Assembly (NCBI GenBank): GCA_003136075.1
Contig: PNBP01000097.1
Span: forward strand, 1 to 5,034
DNA: 5,034 nt
DNA from: Methanoregula sp.
GTDB taxonomy: Archaea; Halobacteriota; Methanomicrobia; Methanomicrobiales; Methanospirillaceae
Direction: 5' to 3'
Under the pieces are notes generated by a model, which was not told the DNA's origin, made no database searches, and was given only the letters and a program-made list of their open reading frames with translations. A program made the translations under genes and the position numbers. Each line of letters opens with the position of its first letter. Within the stretch, counting starts at the first letter, position 1. This document shows positions 1 through 5,034 of this stretch, in pieces.

Positions 1-2
1 AT

Positions 3-413
3 CCCAACGATTACGCGCGAATCCTCGAACCCATCGTGAAGGGCGAGGCGGATATCGTCTACGGCTCCCGCTTTCTCGGCCAGCCGGCGGGTATGGCGAT
101 GAAGAATCGGATCGCCAATCGCATCCTCGCCGCCGCCGCGAATCTCCTCTATGGCGCGCGGCTTACCGACGAGGCCACCGCCTACAAGGCCTTCCGCGCA
201 TCCATCCTTCGCGGGATGCACCGACTGGATGCGTTCCCGGCTGATGATGTGGGAACCCGGCGGATTATCGCACAGTACTATCACAACGGCAACCGCATGA
301 CGGTAGACGCAGCTCGGGCTTTTGCTGAACAGTGGGGTGAATGGAAAGGGCTTGCTGCATATTATCTTGAGATTGCAGATATGTCAGGGGTTCAACCGGG
401 GAATCCCGGATAA
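3..413 (+). CDS. Chimeric fragment: DPM1-like glycosyltransferase middle joined to DNA glycosylase C-terminus (5' end outside window)
   Basis: The frame is open from the left edge and gives 136 visible residues. Residues 1-67 match the GT-A fold family 2 glycosyltransferases related to dolichol-phosphate mannose synthase: PNDYARILEPI, then DIVYGSRFLG (18-27), then NLLYGARLTDEATAYKAFR (47-65). The usual end of that domain (the FEFCPEVTAK and YRPR-type segments) is absent. From about residue 71 the protein instead reads like the end of an AlkA-type HhH-GPD DNA glycosylase: HRLDAFPADDVGTRR (73-87), an AEQWGEWKGLAAYYL segment (108-122), then a short tail. D82 sits where the catalytic aspartate of that family lies, but the helix-hairpin-helix in front of it is missing. 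Neither half is a complete enzyme, so no activity is predicted. The glycosyltransferase half has strongly GC-ending codons and the glycosylase half much less so. The family assignments come from remembered motifs; the fusion is read directly. Confidence 0.8.
   Translation, partial: PNDYARILEPIVKGEADIVYGSRFLGQPAGMAMKNRIANRILAAAANLLYGARLTDEATAYKAFRASILRGMHRLDAFPADDVGTRRIIAQYYHNGNRMTVDAARAFAEQWGEWKGLAAYYLEIADMSGVQPGNPG
198..222 (+). other. Breakpoint between glycosyltransferase and DNA glycosylase homology
   Basis: Up to about codon FRASILR the reading frame follows glycosyltransferase family 2, and from RGMHRLDAF onward it follows AlkA-like glycosylases. The ILRGM residues could belong to either parent, so the exact joint cannot be placed better than this interval, and a short stretch of shared sequence at the joint is possible. 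The reading frame is kept across it. GC is about 64% over 1-240 and about 53% over 241-420 by hand count. Confidence 0.65.
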
Positions 414-465
414 GGTCTGGAACATATTTCGGGTTGACCGTGAAAAAACATGACCTCAATCAGAG

Positions 466-476
466 AAATATTATAT
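466..476 (+). promoter_or_regulatory. Archaeal TATA box for the small membrane protein gene
   Basis: AAATATTATAT with a purine-rich AGAG just before it resembles an archaeal BRE plus TATA box. Transcription would start about 25 bases downstream, near 497, leaving a leader of some 30 bases before the start codon at 531. It is the most AT-rich point between the two genes. Confidence 0.45.
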
Positions 477-515
477 GTTCATATCCTCATTCCCACGAGA
501 GTTAAATAGTTGGTT

Positions 516-523
516 GCGTGATG
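516..523 (+). promoter_or_regulatory. Weak Shine-Dalgarno for the 531 start
   Basis: GCGTGATG contains GTGAT, complementary to part of the archaeal 16S rRNA 3' end (anti-SD ATCACCTCC). It ends 7 bases before the ATG at 531, which supports that start over the out-of-frame ATG at 521. Confidence 0.35.
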
Positions 524-530
524 TTACTGC

Positions 531-737
531 ATGGCGCTCAGGATTCCGATTATACTCGTAGGTGCAATGGGCATTCTGCTTTTTCTCTCGTTGATCACGA
601 CGGCGACGATGGGATTTTTCATGGTAAAGGGAAAACCGGGATTTACTCTTCACCGGCATATGATGATGGCCGGGATTACGATTGGCCTGGCACTGGTTCA
701 TGCGTTTCTTGCAATAGGATGGTACCTTAAGATTTAG
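531..737 (+). CDS. Small two-helix membrane protein, unknown function
   Basis: The 68-residue protein has two clear hydrophobic segments, about residues 5-32 and 44-65, joined by a short basic loop (KGKPG). The second segment begins with HRH (H41, H43) and carries H57, so two histidines lie 14 residues apart on one helix, with Trp, Tyr and Lys at its end. That pattern recalls single helices of b-type haem membrane proteins (cytochrome b561 or DUF4405-like), but four ligands would need a dimer or a partner, so haem binding is only a guess. There is no signal peptide cleavage site. The gene stands alone, with its own TATA candidate at 466 and a weak ribosome binding site. The neighbours are unrelated and give no hint of function. 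The coding call rests on the start context, sensible membrane topology and absence of a better frame; I do not recognise a named family. Confidence 0.7.
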   Translation: MALRIPIILVGAMGILLFLSLITTATMGFFMVKGKPGFTLHRHMMMAGITIGLALVHAFLAIGWYLKI

Positions 738-972
738 ACGCTTACATCCGCAGGATCATAGTTGCAAGAGTGCATGAGTGCAGACGTGAACACTATGGTC
801 TGGGTCATCTCGGGGAAAAAAGATGCGTGGTGAAGAAGGAACCGATTCTGTCAGGTATGGTGCACTGCAGGCATCATTAATGAGAACCGGTTCAGAATCA
901 ATCCGCCACAGAACAGATATGGTATCCCGCCGTTCAGGAGAAGAAGGGGGTGTAAAGTCAACTTTCCTGCCG
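738..972. other. Intergenic region, no convincing gene
   Basis: This is the space between the convergent ends of the small membrane protein gene and the histidine kinase gene. Frames open here in either direction are low-information and run antisense into the kinase. It holds a perfect 10-base palindrome GAACCGGTTC (884-893), a 7-base inverted pair GATTCTG/CAGAATC (844-850 and 893-899) that encloses most of it, and an oligo-A run that may end minus-strand transcripts. None of this identifies a known RNA. Confidence 0.5.
816..821 (-). terminator. Possible oligo-T terminator for the histidine kinase transcript
   Basis: On the minus strand this is a run of six T, about 150 bases past the kinase stop codon. 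Archaeal transcription commonly ends at such U-runs without a hairpin. The distance is long and no other T-run lies closer to the stop, so this is tentative. Confidence 0.25.
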
Positions 973-2763
973 TTATGGGGCCTGAGGTTTTGCCTTAGGG
1001 AGATGAATCGTAAACGTGCTCCCTTCCCGTTCCCAACTCTCAACAGTGATATCGCCACCATGAAGTTCCATGATCTTCTTTGTTATGGAAAGGGAGAGCC
1101 CGATCCGGTTATACTTCCGGGAGAGTTTTGCTGCATCGGCGAGTTGGAATGGTTCAAAAATCGAGGTTATGGCATTTTTCGGGATGCCTATACCATTATC
1201 CTGAACCGAGAGATGGTGAAGAGGGTCTTTTTCGCTGGAATAATACCTGATTCTGATCGTACGGGGCGATTTTGAATAGGTGATCGCGTTTGATAAAAGA
1301 GCTTCCAGCACAATGAACAGCCGGTCCATATCTGCAGAGATGGTCAGATCTTCCGGAATATCCTTGATAATATCATCCTTTGCTGCATATCCGCTGACAT
1401 CAATCACGCTCCGCATCAGTGCTGCGAGGGAAAATATGGAATAACTCAACTGGAGTTTGCCGGATTCAAGGACGGACAGGTCGAGCATACGGTTGATGAT
1501 CTGGCGTTCCCGTTCGACACTTGTCAGGCACCGTTCAAGGATATTTTTGGTGTCCTCTGTGAGACCATAGCTTTCGGAATCCAGTACAAGCAGGTTCAGG
1601 TACCCGAGGATTGGCTGGAGCGGTGTCCGTAATTCATGAGCGACCGTCATGATAATGCCCCGCCGGCGGTCGTTCTCCTGCTGAATTCGTTCTTCCAGCT
1701 GCTGTTTTTCCGAGAGATCTATGATGTTAATGAGTGTTGCCGGGTTGTTGGCATGAACAACCGTTGCAGTATGGAGTGTACATGGCTTTTTTTCTCCAAG
1801 ACGTGACCGGCACCGGCATACTATCTGATCCGGACGGGCACCGGGTTCTTCCCATCGTTTTGCGAATGTTGTAAACATCTCACGGTCTTCCGGCTCAATA
1901 AACAGGGTAATCTCTTTTCCCGTGATGTCTTCCGATAAATAACCGGAGAACTGCGAAAATGCGGGGTTTGCGTACTGGATGATTCCCTGCCTGACAATGA
2001 GAATGCCTGTCGGGGAATGATCGGTCAGCTGCCGGTATTTCAGTATGGTTTCCTGAACGGACGGATCAGACAGAGTGTCGGCATCCCTGTACATGATGGT
2101 GCAGCAGATACTCCGGTCATCCAGAGGACTCCCGGAGATGGCTACCTGGCAGGGCTTGCCATTCTTGGTGATAAAACTGGTGGCAAAATTATCAAAGGTG
2201 TTGCTTGTAGTGAGCTGTTCTGAAAAACGTTCCTTTTCAGTGGTTTCTGACAGGATGTCAAGGATAGTCATCGTGGTCAGTTCTTCAGCTGGGTAGTGGA
2301 GAAGCGTTGCAAACATGGTATTGCACTGACAAATTACAAGATCGTGACGGTGAAAACAGATCATGCCATAGCGGGAGTTTTCAAACAGTCTTTGGTACCG
2401 GGATGTCCCTCTGCGAACCTGTTCGATCAATTGGGCGATTATCGCGGCAACAACAATAAAGAGGATTGCCTGGCCGACGGTTGCTATCAGGGCGTCAGGA
2501 TTGGGATAGTAAAAGAAATACCCGATAATCTCATAGATAATTCCGCAGACGCCGGCGATGAGGATCCCGCGTTTTGGATAATAATACACAGCATATAGGA
2601 CAGGAATATAAAAAAGCTGGGTAGCAATGATCCCGACTGTGCGTGAGAATGCAAGAACGAGGATTAGTGAGCAGGAAATAAGAAGGGAGGTAATTACACA
2701 CGCCCGAACTTTGTCAGTACCGCTGAATGTGAAAGGTCCTTGCGGGCGTGTATTACGGGACAT
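973..2763 (-). CDS. Membrane-bound PAS-domain sensor histidine kinase (orphan)
   Basis: This 596-residue sensor kinase would autophosphorylate on a histidine in response to an unknown signal. It has four predicted membrane helices (about 22-40, 44-61, 66-86, 96-114). A first PAS-like region follows (about 120-228) and then a clearer second one (about 242-350, with the PSPTG-like start HSPTGILIV and YANPAFSQFSGY). A short coiled coil leads to HisKA, with phospho-acceptor H376 in HELRTPLQPILGY. The HATPase domain has N-box N492, G1 box DNGIGIP (522-528) and IFEPFQ. The G2 box reads RIGLSL (553-558) where GTGLGL is usual, so two glycines are replaced. The end GGDITVES...GSTFTIHLP is typical. The ATG at 2763 is preferred over the in-frame TTG at 2769, because GGCGTGAT lies just upstream with good spacing and the TTG would overlap it. 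No receiver domain or adjacent response regulator is visible. The gene is divergent from the reductase gene at 2946. Its signal and partner cannot be told. Confidence 0.93.
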   Translation of the reverse strand: MSRNTRPQGPFTFSGTDKVRACVITSLLISCSLILVLAFSRTVGIIATQLFYIPVLYAVYYYPKRGILIAGVCGIIYEIIGYFFYYPNPDALIATVGQAILFIVVAAIIAQLIEQVRRGTSRYQRLFENSRYGMICFHRHDLVICQCNTMFATLLHYPAEELTTMTILDILSETTEKERFSEQLTTSNTFDNFATSFITKNGKPCQVAISGSPLDDRSICCTIMYRDADTLSDPSVQETILKYRQLTDHSPTGILIVRQGIIQYANPAFSQFSGYLSEDITGKEITLFIEPEDREMFTTFAKRWEEPGARPDQIVCRCRSRLGEKKPCTLHTATVVHANNPATLINIIDLSEKQQLEERIQQENDRRRGIIMTVAHELRTPLQPILGYLNLLVLDSESYGLTEDTKNILERCLTSVERERQIINRMLDLSVLESGKLQLSYSIFSLAALMRSVIDVSGYAAKDDIIKDIPEDLTISADMDRLFIVLEALLSNAITYSKSPRTIRIRYYSSEKDPLHHLSVQDNGIGIPKNAITSIFEPFQLADAAKLSRKYNRIGLSLSITKKIMELHGGDITVESWEREGSTFTIHLPKAKPQAP

Positions 2764-2789
2764 AATCAATCACGCCATATGCAAGTATT

Positions 2790-2800
2790 GTTATTTAATG
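2790..2800 (-). promoter_or_regulatory. Candidate TATA box for the histidine kinase gene
   Basis: Read on the minus strand the bases are CATTAAATAAC, an AT-rich element about 27-37 bases upstream of the ATG at 2763. If used, the transcript would begin almost at the Shine-Dalgarno, giving a very short leader. The match to the TTTATATA consensus is moderate. Confidence 0.35.
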
Positions 2801-2829
2801 ATTGTCGCATTTTTTCGACGGAAACAATC
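2800..2829. repeat. Inverted repeat upstream of the kinase promoter
   Basis: GATTGT (2800-2805) and ACAATC (2824-2829) are perfect inverted copies 18 bases apart. A smaller nested pair, GTCG/CGAC (2804-2807 and 2816-2819), encloses a T-rich loop, and a T6 run follows on the plus strand. The element directly abuts the kinase TATA candidate, so it may be an operator. No plus-strand gene reads into it, which argues against a terminator. Confidence 0.3.
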
Positions 2830-2882
2830 TTTTTTGCCAATGCCCTGCAGATACAACCGTCCGATAAAGCAGATCAATCCAT

Positions 2883-2904
2883 TCAGGTAATGAGAATCAG
2901 GTAA
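2883..2904 (+). repeat. Direct repeat TCAGGTAA x2 upstream of the reductase promoter
   Basis: TCAGGTAA occurs at 2883-2890 and again at 2897-2904, a period of 14 bases, ending 10 bases before the TATA box at 2915. Position and spacing would suit a regulator site for the downstream gene, but two 8-base copies could also be chance. Confidence 0.35.
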
Positions 2905-2914
2905 GGGGAGTGTG

Positions 2915-2923
2915 CTATAAAAA
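2915..2923 (+). promoter_or_regulatory. TATA box for the riboflavin-pathway reductase gene
   Basis: CTATAAAAA is a good archaeal TATA box. Its centre is about 27 bases before the ATG at 2946, so the transcript should start at or within a few bases of that ATG and be leaderless or nearly so. In that case the SD-like GGAAGGCGAT at 2924-2933 would lie outside the mRNA. Confidence 0.6.
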
Positions 2924-2945
2924 GGAAGGCGATTAATCTTTGCTC

Positions 2946-3638
2946 ATGCGCCCCTATGTCATTGTCAATGTCGCCATGAGTGCTGATGGCAAGCTCTCTA
3001 CCCGTGAGCGCAGGCAGGTGAAGATCTCCGGTGCACAGGATTTCACCCGCGTCGACCGGCTCAAGGCATCGAGCGATGCAATCATGGTAGGTATTGGTAC
3101 CGTGCTCGCGGATGATCCCTCTCTTACGGTAAAAGAAGAGATCTGCCGTGAACGACGTATCCAGCGGGGGGAGGATGAACATCCGGTGCGGGTGATTGTT
3201 GACAGCCGTGCCCGGATCCCGCTGACTGCGGCGATTCTCACGAAGGGGACTGGCAAGCGTATCGTAGCCGTGTCAGCGCGTGCGAGCCAGAAAAAAACTG
3301 ACCAGCTCAAAAAGATCGCGACAATTGTTGTTGCCGGTGAAGATACGGTGGATCTTACCCGGCTTCTTGATGAGCTCGGGAACAGGGGTATTTCACGTCT
3401 CATGGTTGAAGGGGGCGGGACGCTGATTGCCGGGCTGATAAACGCCGGGCTGGTTGATGAGATGTACACGTTTGTGGGCAATATGATCATCGGGGGCAAA
3501 GACGCACCGACGCTTGTTGATGGTGAAGGGTTCATACAGGAATCTGAGTTTACGCGGCTCGCATTAATGGAAGCACGCAAGATTGAGAAGGGAATCCTGC
3601 TGCACTGGATGGTGGAGCGGGACGGGTTATCCCGGTAA
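2946..3638 (+). CDS. arfC: 2,5-diamino-6-ribosylamino-4(3H)-pyrimidinone 5'-phosphate reductase (archaeal RibD C-terminal family)
   Basis: This cytosolic NAD(P)H-dependent enzyme reduces the ribosyl side chain of the early pyrimidine intermediate made from GTP to the ribityl form. That is a step towards riboflavin and, in methanogens, towards the F420 deazaflavin precursor. The 230-residue protein is a stand-alone reductase of the RibD C-terminal, dihydrofolate reductase-like fold, without a deaminase domain, as in Methanocaldococcus MJ0671. Visible motifs are NVAMSADGKL (8-17), IMVGIGTVLADDPSLTV (46-62), PVRVIVDSRARIP (80-92), MVEGGGTLIAGLINAGLVDE (153-172) and IGGKDAPTLVDGEG (182-195). The ATG at 2946 gives the N-terminus MRPYVIVNVAMS, matching the family and the near-leaderless promoter. 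A TTG at 2940 would add two residues and sits better behind GGAAGGCGAT, so it cannot be excluded. The gene appears to be transcribed alone, ending at an oligo-T run. A leftover ambiguity is the symbol: ribD or RIB7-like names are also used. Confidence 0.93.
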   Translation: MRPYVIVNVAMSADGKLSTRERRQVKISGAQDFTRVDRLKASSDAIMVGIGTVLADDPSLTVKEEICRERRIQRGEDEHPVRVIVDSRARIPLTAAILTKGTGKRIVAVSARASQKKTDQLKKIATIVVAGEDTVDLTRLLDELGNRGISRLMVEGGGTLIAGLINAGLVDEMYTFVGNMIIGGKDAPTLVDGEGFIQESEFTRLALMEARKIEKGILLHWMVERDGLSR

Positions 3639-3641
3639 CAA

Positions 3642-3648
3642 TTTTTTT
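3642..3648 (+). terminator. Oligo-T terminator after the reductase gene
   Basis: A run of seven T begins three bases after the stop codon. No strong hairpin precedes it, as is common for archaeal termination, although GGGTTATCCC near the gene end could form a tiny stem. Confidence 0.5.
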
Positions 3649-3726
3649 AGTCAGGCTCTCTGATTAATTTCATTGAGAGATCTCATCTGAAGGCATACTA
3701 TTGATCACAACTCTCATCACCTGACA

Positions 3727-3735
3727 TTAAAAATA
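3727..3735 (+). promoter_or_regulatory. Candidate TATA box for the transporter gene
   Basis: TTAAAAATA is the most TATA-like element in front of the transporter. Predicted initiation near 3757 would fall inside the upstream hydrophobic reading frame but ahead of the GTG at 3791, so this element fits the GTG start better than a longer protein. A weaker alternative is CATACTATT near 3693, which would allow the longer protein. Confidence 0.3.
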
Positions 3736-3790
3736 GTAATCTACGTATATCGCTGTCATTATCCTTGTCATTGTTTTTCTCCTGATTGCC

Positions 3791-4975
3791 GTGCGACAGG
3801 TCGGCCGGTTCAGCTTTAAGATCTGGCAGATCATGCTTGGGGGAGCGGTTGCTGTCCTTGTTACCGGTCAGATCTCTGCGTGGGACGCTCTGCGGGCAGT
3901 AAACCCCGATGTCATGCTCTTTTTGTTTGGCATGTTTGTCGTCGGGCAGGCACTCGTCACAAGTGGGTATCTCTTCACGGTCGCGAGCCGGATTTTTGGG
4001 AAAACAAAAAATACCGATCAGCTTGTGCTTGCCATCCTCTTTGGCATGGGTATACTCGCGGCGCTGCTGATGAACGATACCCTTGCGATCATCGGGACAC
4101 CGCTTGTGCTGGGCATCGCCGCACGATCGAAAATCTCCCCGAAACTCCTGCTCCTGACACTTGCATTTGCGATCACCACCGGCAGCGTCATGAGCCCGAT
4201 CGGCAACCCCCAGAACCTCCTTGTCGCGGTAAACAGCGGGATGCACTCCCCGTTTGTGACGTTTGGCATCTACCTTCTTGTGCCCACACTGGTGTGCCTC
4301 GGTATCGCGTACCTGTTCCTCCGGTTGTTCTACCGCGATGAATTCCCATCGCGACCATTTGTAGAGGATGACAATGTACCACACGATGCACCACTCGCCC
4401 GGCTGGCGAAATGTTCCGTTCTGATCATCATTATTCTCGCCGTCGCAAATGTCAGCGCATCGCTGCTGACGGGTGCCATCCTCATCCCGCTGCCGGTCAT
4501 CGCGTTGTGTGCCGCTGCCCCCATTATCCTGTTTTCACCCCGGCGGTTAGAAATGGTAACATCGATCGACTGGTGCACTCTTGTCTTTTTTGCCGCGATG
4601 TTTGTCCTGATGGAAAGCGTCTGGCAATCGGGATTTTTCCAAACGCTGGTAACCTCAGGCAGCATCACCTCTGTCCCGGCGCTTCTTGCGACCAGTGTTG
4701 TCGTCAGCCAGTTCATCTCCAATGTGCCCTTTGTTGCCTTGTTTCTCCCTATGATTATGCAGACGGGCGGGACAACCGGGCAGATGATGGCACTTGCTGC
4801 CGGCAGCACGATAGCGGGCAACCTCACCATCCTTGGAGCGGCAAGCAACGTGATTATTATCCAGAATGCGGAAAAACAGGGCCAGACACTTACCTTTTTT
4901 GAATTTGCCCGGGTTGGTATCCCGCTGACGATCGTGCAAGTGATGGTGTACTGGGTATTTTTAGGATTTATTTAA
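3791..4975 (+). CDS. ArsB/NhaD/SLC13-like ion transporter (IT superfamily); true N-terminus probably further upstream
   Basis: This 394-residue integral membrane protein has about ten or eleven hydrophobic helices, consistent with an inner-membrane permease. Two inverted half-repeats carry the hallmark loops of the ion transporter superfamily (ArsB, NhaD, DASS/SLC13, CitMHS): MNDTLAIIGTPL (94-105) with SPIGNPQNLL (135-144), and ISNVPFVALFLP (309-320) with AGNLTILGAASNVI (342-355). The repeated N-D/N-V-P and G-N-P/N-L-T elements are the substrate and cation-binding loops in known members. The substrate cannot be told: arsenite, sodium/proton exchange or dicarboxylate are all possible, and no arsR or arsenic gene is beside it. 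The GTG at 3791 is the only canonical start, yet it lacks a Shine-Dalgarno and cuts off a hydrophobic stretch encoded in frame from 3740, so a helix may be missing. No plus-strand T-run follows the stop codon. Confidence 0.9.
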   Translation: MRQVGRFSFKIWQIMLGGAVAVLVTGQISAWDALRAVNPDVMLFLFGMFVVGQALVTSGYLFTVASRIFGKTKNTDQLVLAILFGMGILAALLMNDTLAIIGTPLVLGIAARSKISPKLLLLTLAFAITTGSVMSPIGNPQNLLVAVNSGMHSPFVTFGIYLLVPTLVCLGIAYLFLRLFYRDEFPSRPFVEDDNVPHDAPLARLAKCSVLIIIILAVANVSASLLTGAILIPLPVIALCAAAPIILFSPRRLEMVTSIDWCTLVFFAAMFVLMESVWQSGFFQTLVTSGSITSVPALLATSVVVSQFISNVPFVALFLPMIMQTGGTTGQMMALAAGSTIAGNLTILGAASNVIIIQNAEKQGQTLTFFEFARVGIPLTIVQVMVYWVFLGFI

Positions 4976-5034
4976 AAAAGCCTTTCCGCGGCACTGTAGA
5001 AAACCTCTTTCATAACACGCAGCCCCCCTCTTGC
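4972..5034 (-). CDS. Possible C-terminus of a convergent gene (5' end outside window)
   Basis: From the right edge the minus strand is open for 20 codons, reading ARGGLRVMKEVFYSAAERLF, and ends at a TAA that shares the TTTAAA sequence with the transporter stop. The two genes would overlap tail to tail by four bases. The peptide looks like an ordinary soluble C-terminus, but a second minus-strand frame is also open here and the stretch is too short to identify. An alternative is plain intergenic DNA. Confidence 0.25.
   Translation of the reverse strand, partial: ARGGLRVMKEVFYSAAERLF

Noticed and set aside
265..459. Minus-strand frame containing KYVPDLIRDS, which resembled repeat-derived peptides
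   Set aside because: It is antisense to the glycosylase tail and no second copy of the DNA exists in the window to support a repeat.
756..1061. Minus-strand frame of about 100 codons overlapping the kinase end
   Set aside because: It overlaps the kinase coding end in another frame on the same strand, and the remainder has no family-like motifs.
823..1275. Plus-strand frame of 150 codons
   Set aside because: Most of it is antisense to the conserved end of the histidine kinase, and the non-overlapping first part has no recognisable motif or convincing start context.
2800..2836. Hairpin followed by T6, resembling a bacterial intrinsic terminator on the plus strand
   Set aside because: No plus-strand gene lies upstream to be terminated, and the stem is only six base pairs with a long loop; an operator reading fits better.
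2954..3580. Long minus-strand frame of about 208 codons
   Set aside because: It is a shadow of the reductase gene; its serine/arginine-rich translation is typical of antisense of a GC-rich gene.
3677..3684. GAGATCTC palindrome before the transporter
   Set aside because: Eight bases is too short and the flanks do not extend the symmetry; it is likely chance.
3698..4384. Long minus-strand frame of 228 codons
   Set aside because: It lies antisense to the transporter; the charged Asp/His/Lys-rich translation is what the reverse complement of membrane helices gives.
1..5034. CRISPR array, tRNA, rRNA, insertion sequence or defence system
   Set aside because: No regularly spaced repeats, no tRNA-like cloverleaf, no transposase motifs and no toxin, nuclease or defence-type gene were seen.

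Overview
The window looks like chromosomal DNA of a methanogenic archaeon, probably Methanomicrobiales (Methanoregula-like). This is inferred from three things: an archaeal-type riboflavin-pathway reductase of the MJ0671/ArfC kind, archaeal TATA-box promoters with oligo-T ends, and a membrane PAS-PAS histidine kinase whose H-box (HELRTPLQPILGYL) is of a style I associate with methanogens. No species can be named from the sequence alone.

Layout: (1) 3-413, plus strand, is a left-truncated reading frame that joins two unrelated proteins. Its first ~67 residues are the middle of a DPM1-like family 2 glycosyltransferase. Its last ~60 residues are the C-terminal end of an AlkA/HhH-GPD DNA glycosylase, and the joint lies near 198-222. 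Third-position GC drops at the joint, so it is either an assembly chimera or a recombination scar. (2) 531-737, plus strand, is a 68-residue two-helix membrane protein with its own promoter. (3) 738-972 is non-coding as far as I can see. (4) 973-2763, minus strand, is an orphan hybrid-free sensor histidine kinase (4 TM, two PAS-like regions, HisKA, HATPase). (5) 2764-2945 is a divergent promoter region with TATA candidates on both strands, an inverted repeat and a short direct repeat. (6) 2946-3638, plus strand, is the riboflavin/F420-pathway reductase, followed by an oligo-T terminator. (7) 3791-4975, plus strand, is an ArsB/NhaD/SLC13-like (IT superfamily) transporter. Its first membrane helix is encoded upstream of the only canonical start codon. 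(8) The right edge may hold the last 20 codons of a convergent minus-strand gene.

The genes look like ordinary single-gene transcription units and not one system. There is no response regulator beside the kinase, no second riboflavin gene beside the reductase and no arsenic or metal regulator beside the transporter. I found no CRISPR array, RNA gene, mobile element or new multi-gene system. The points worth checking are the glycosyltransferase/glycosylase joint and the missing transporter start codon.
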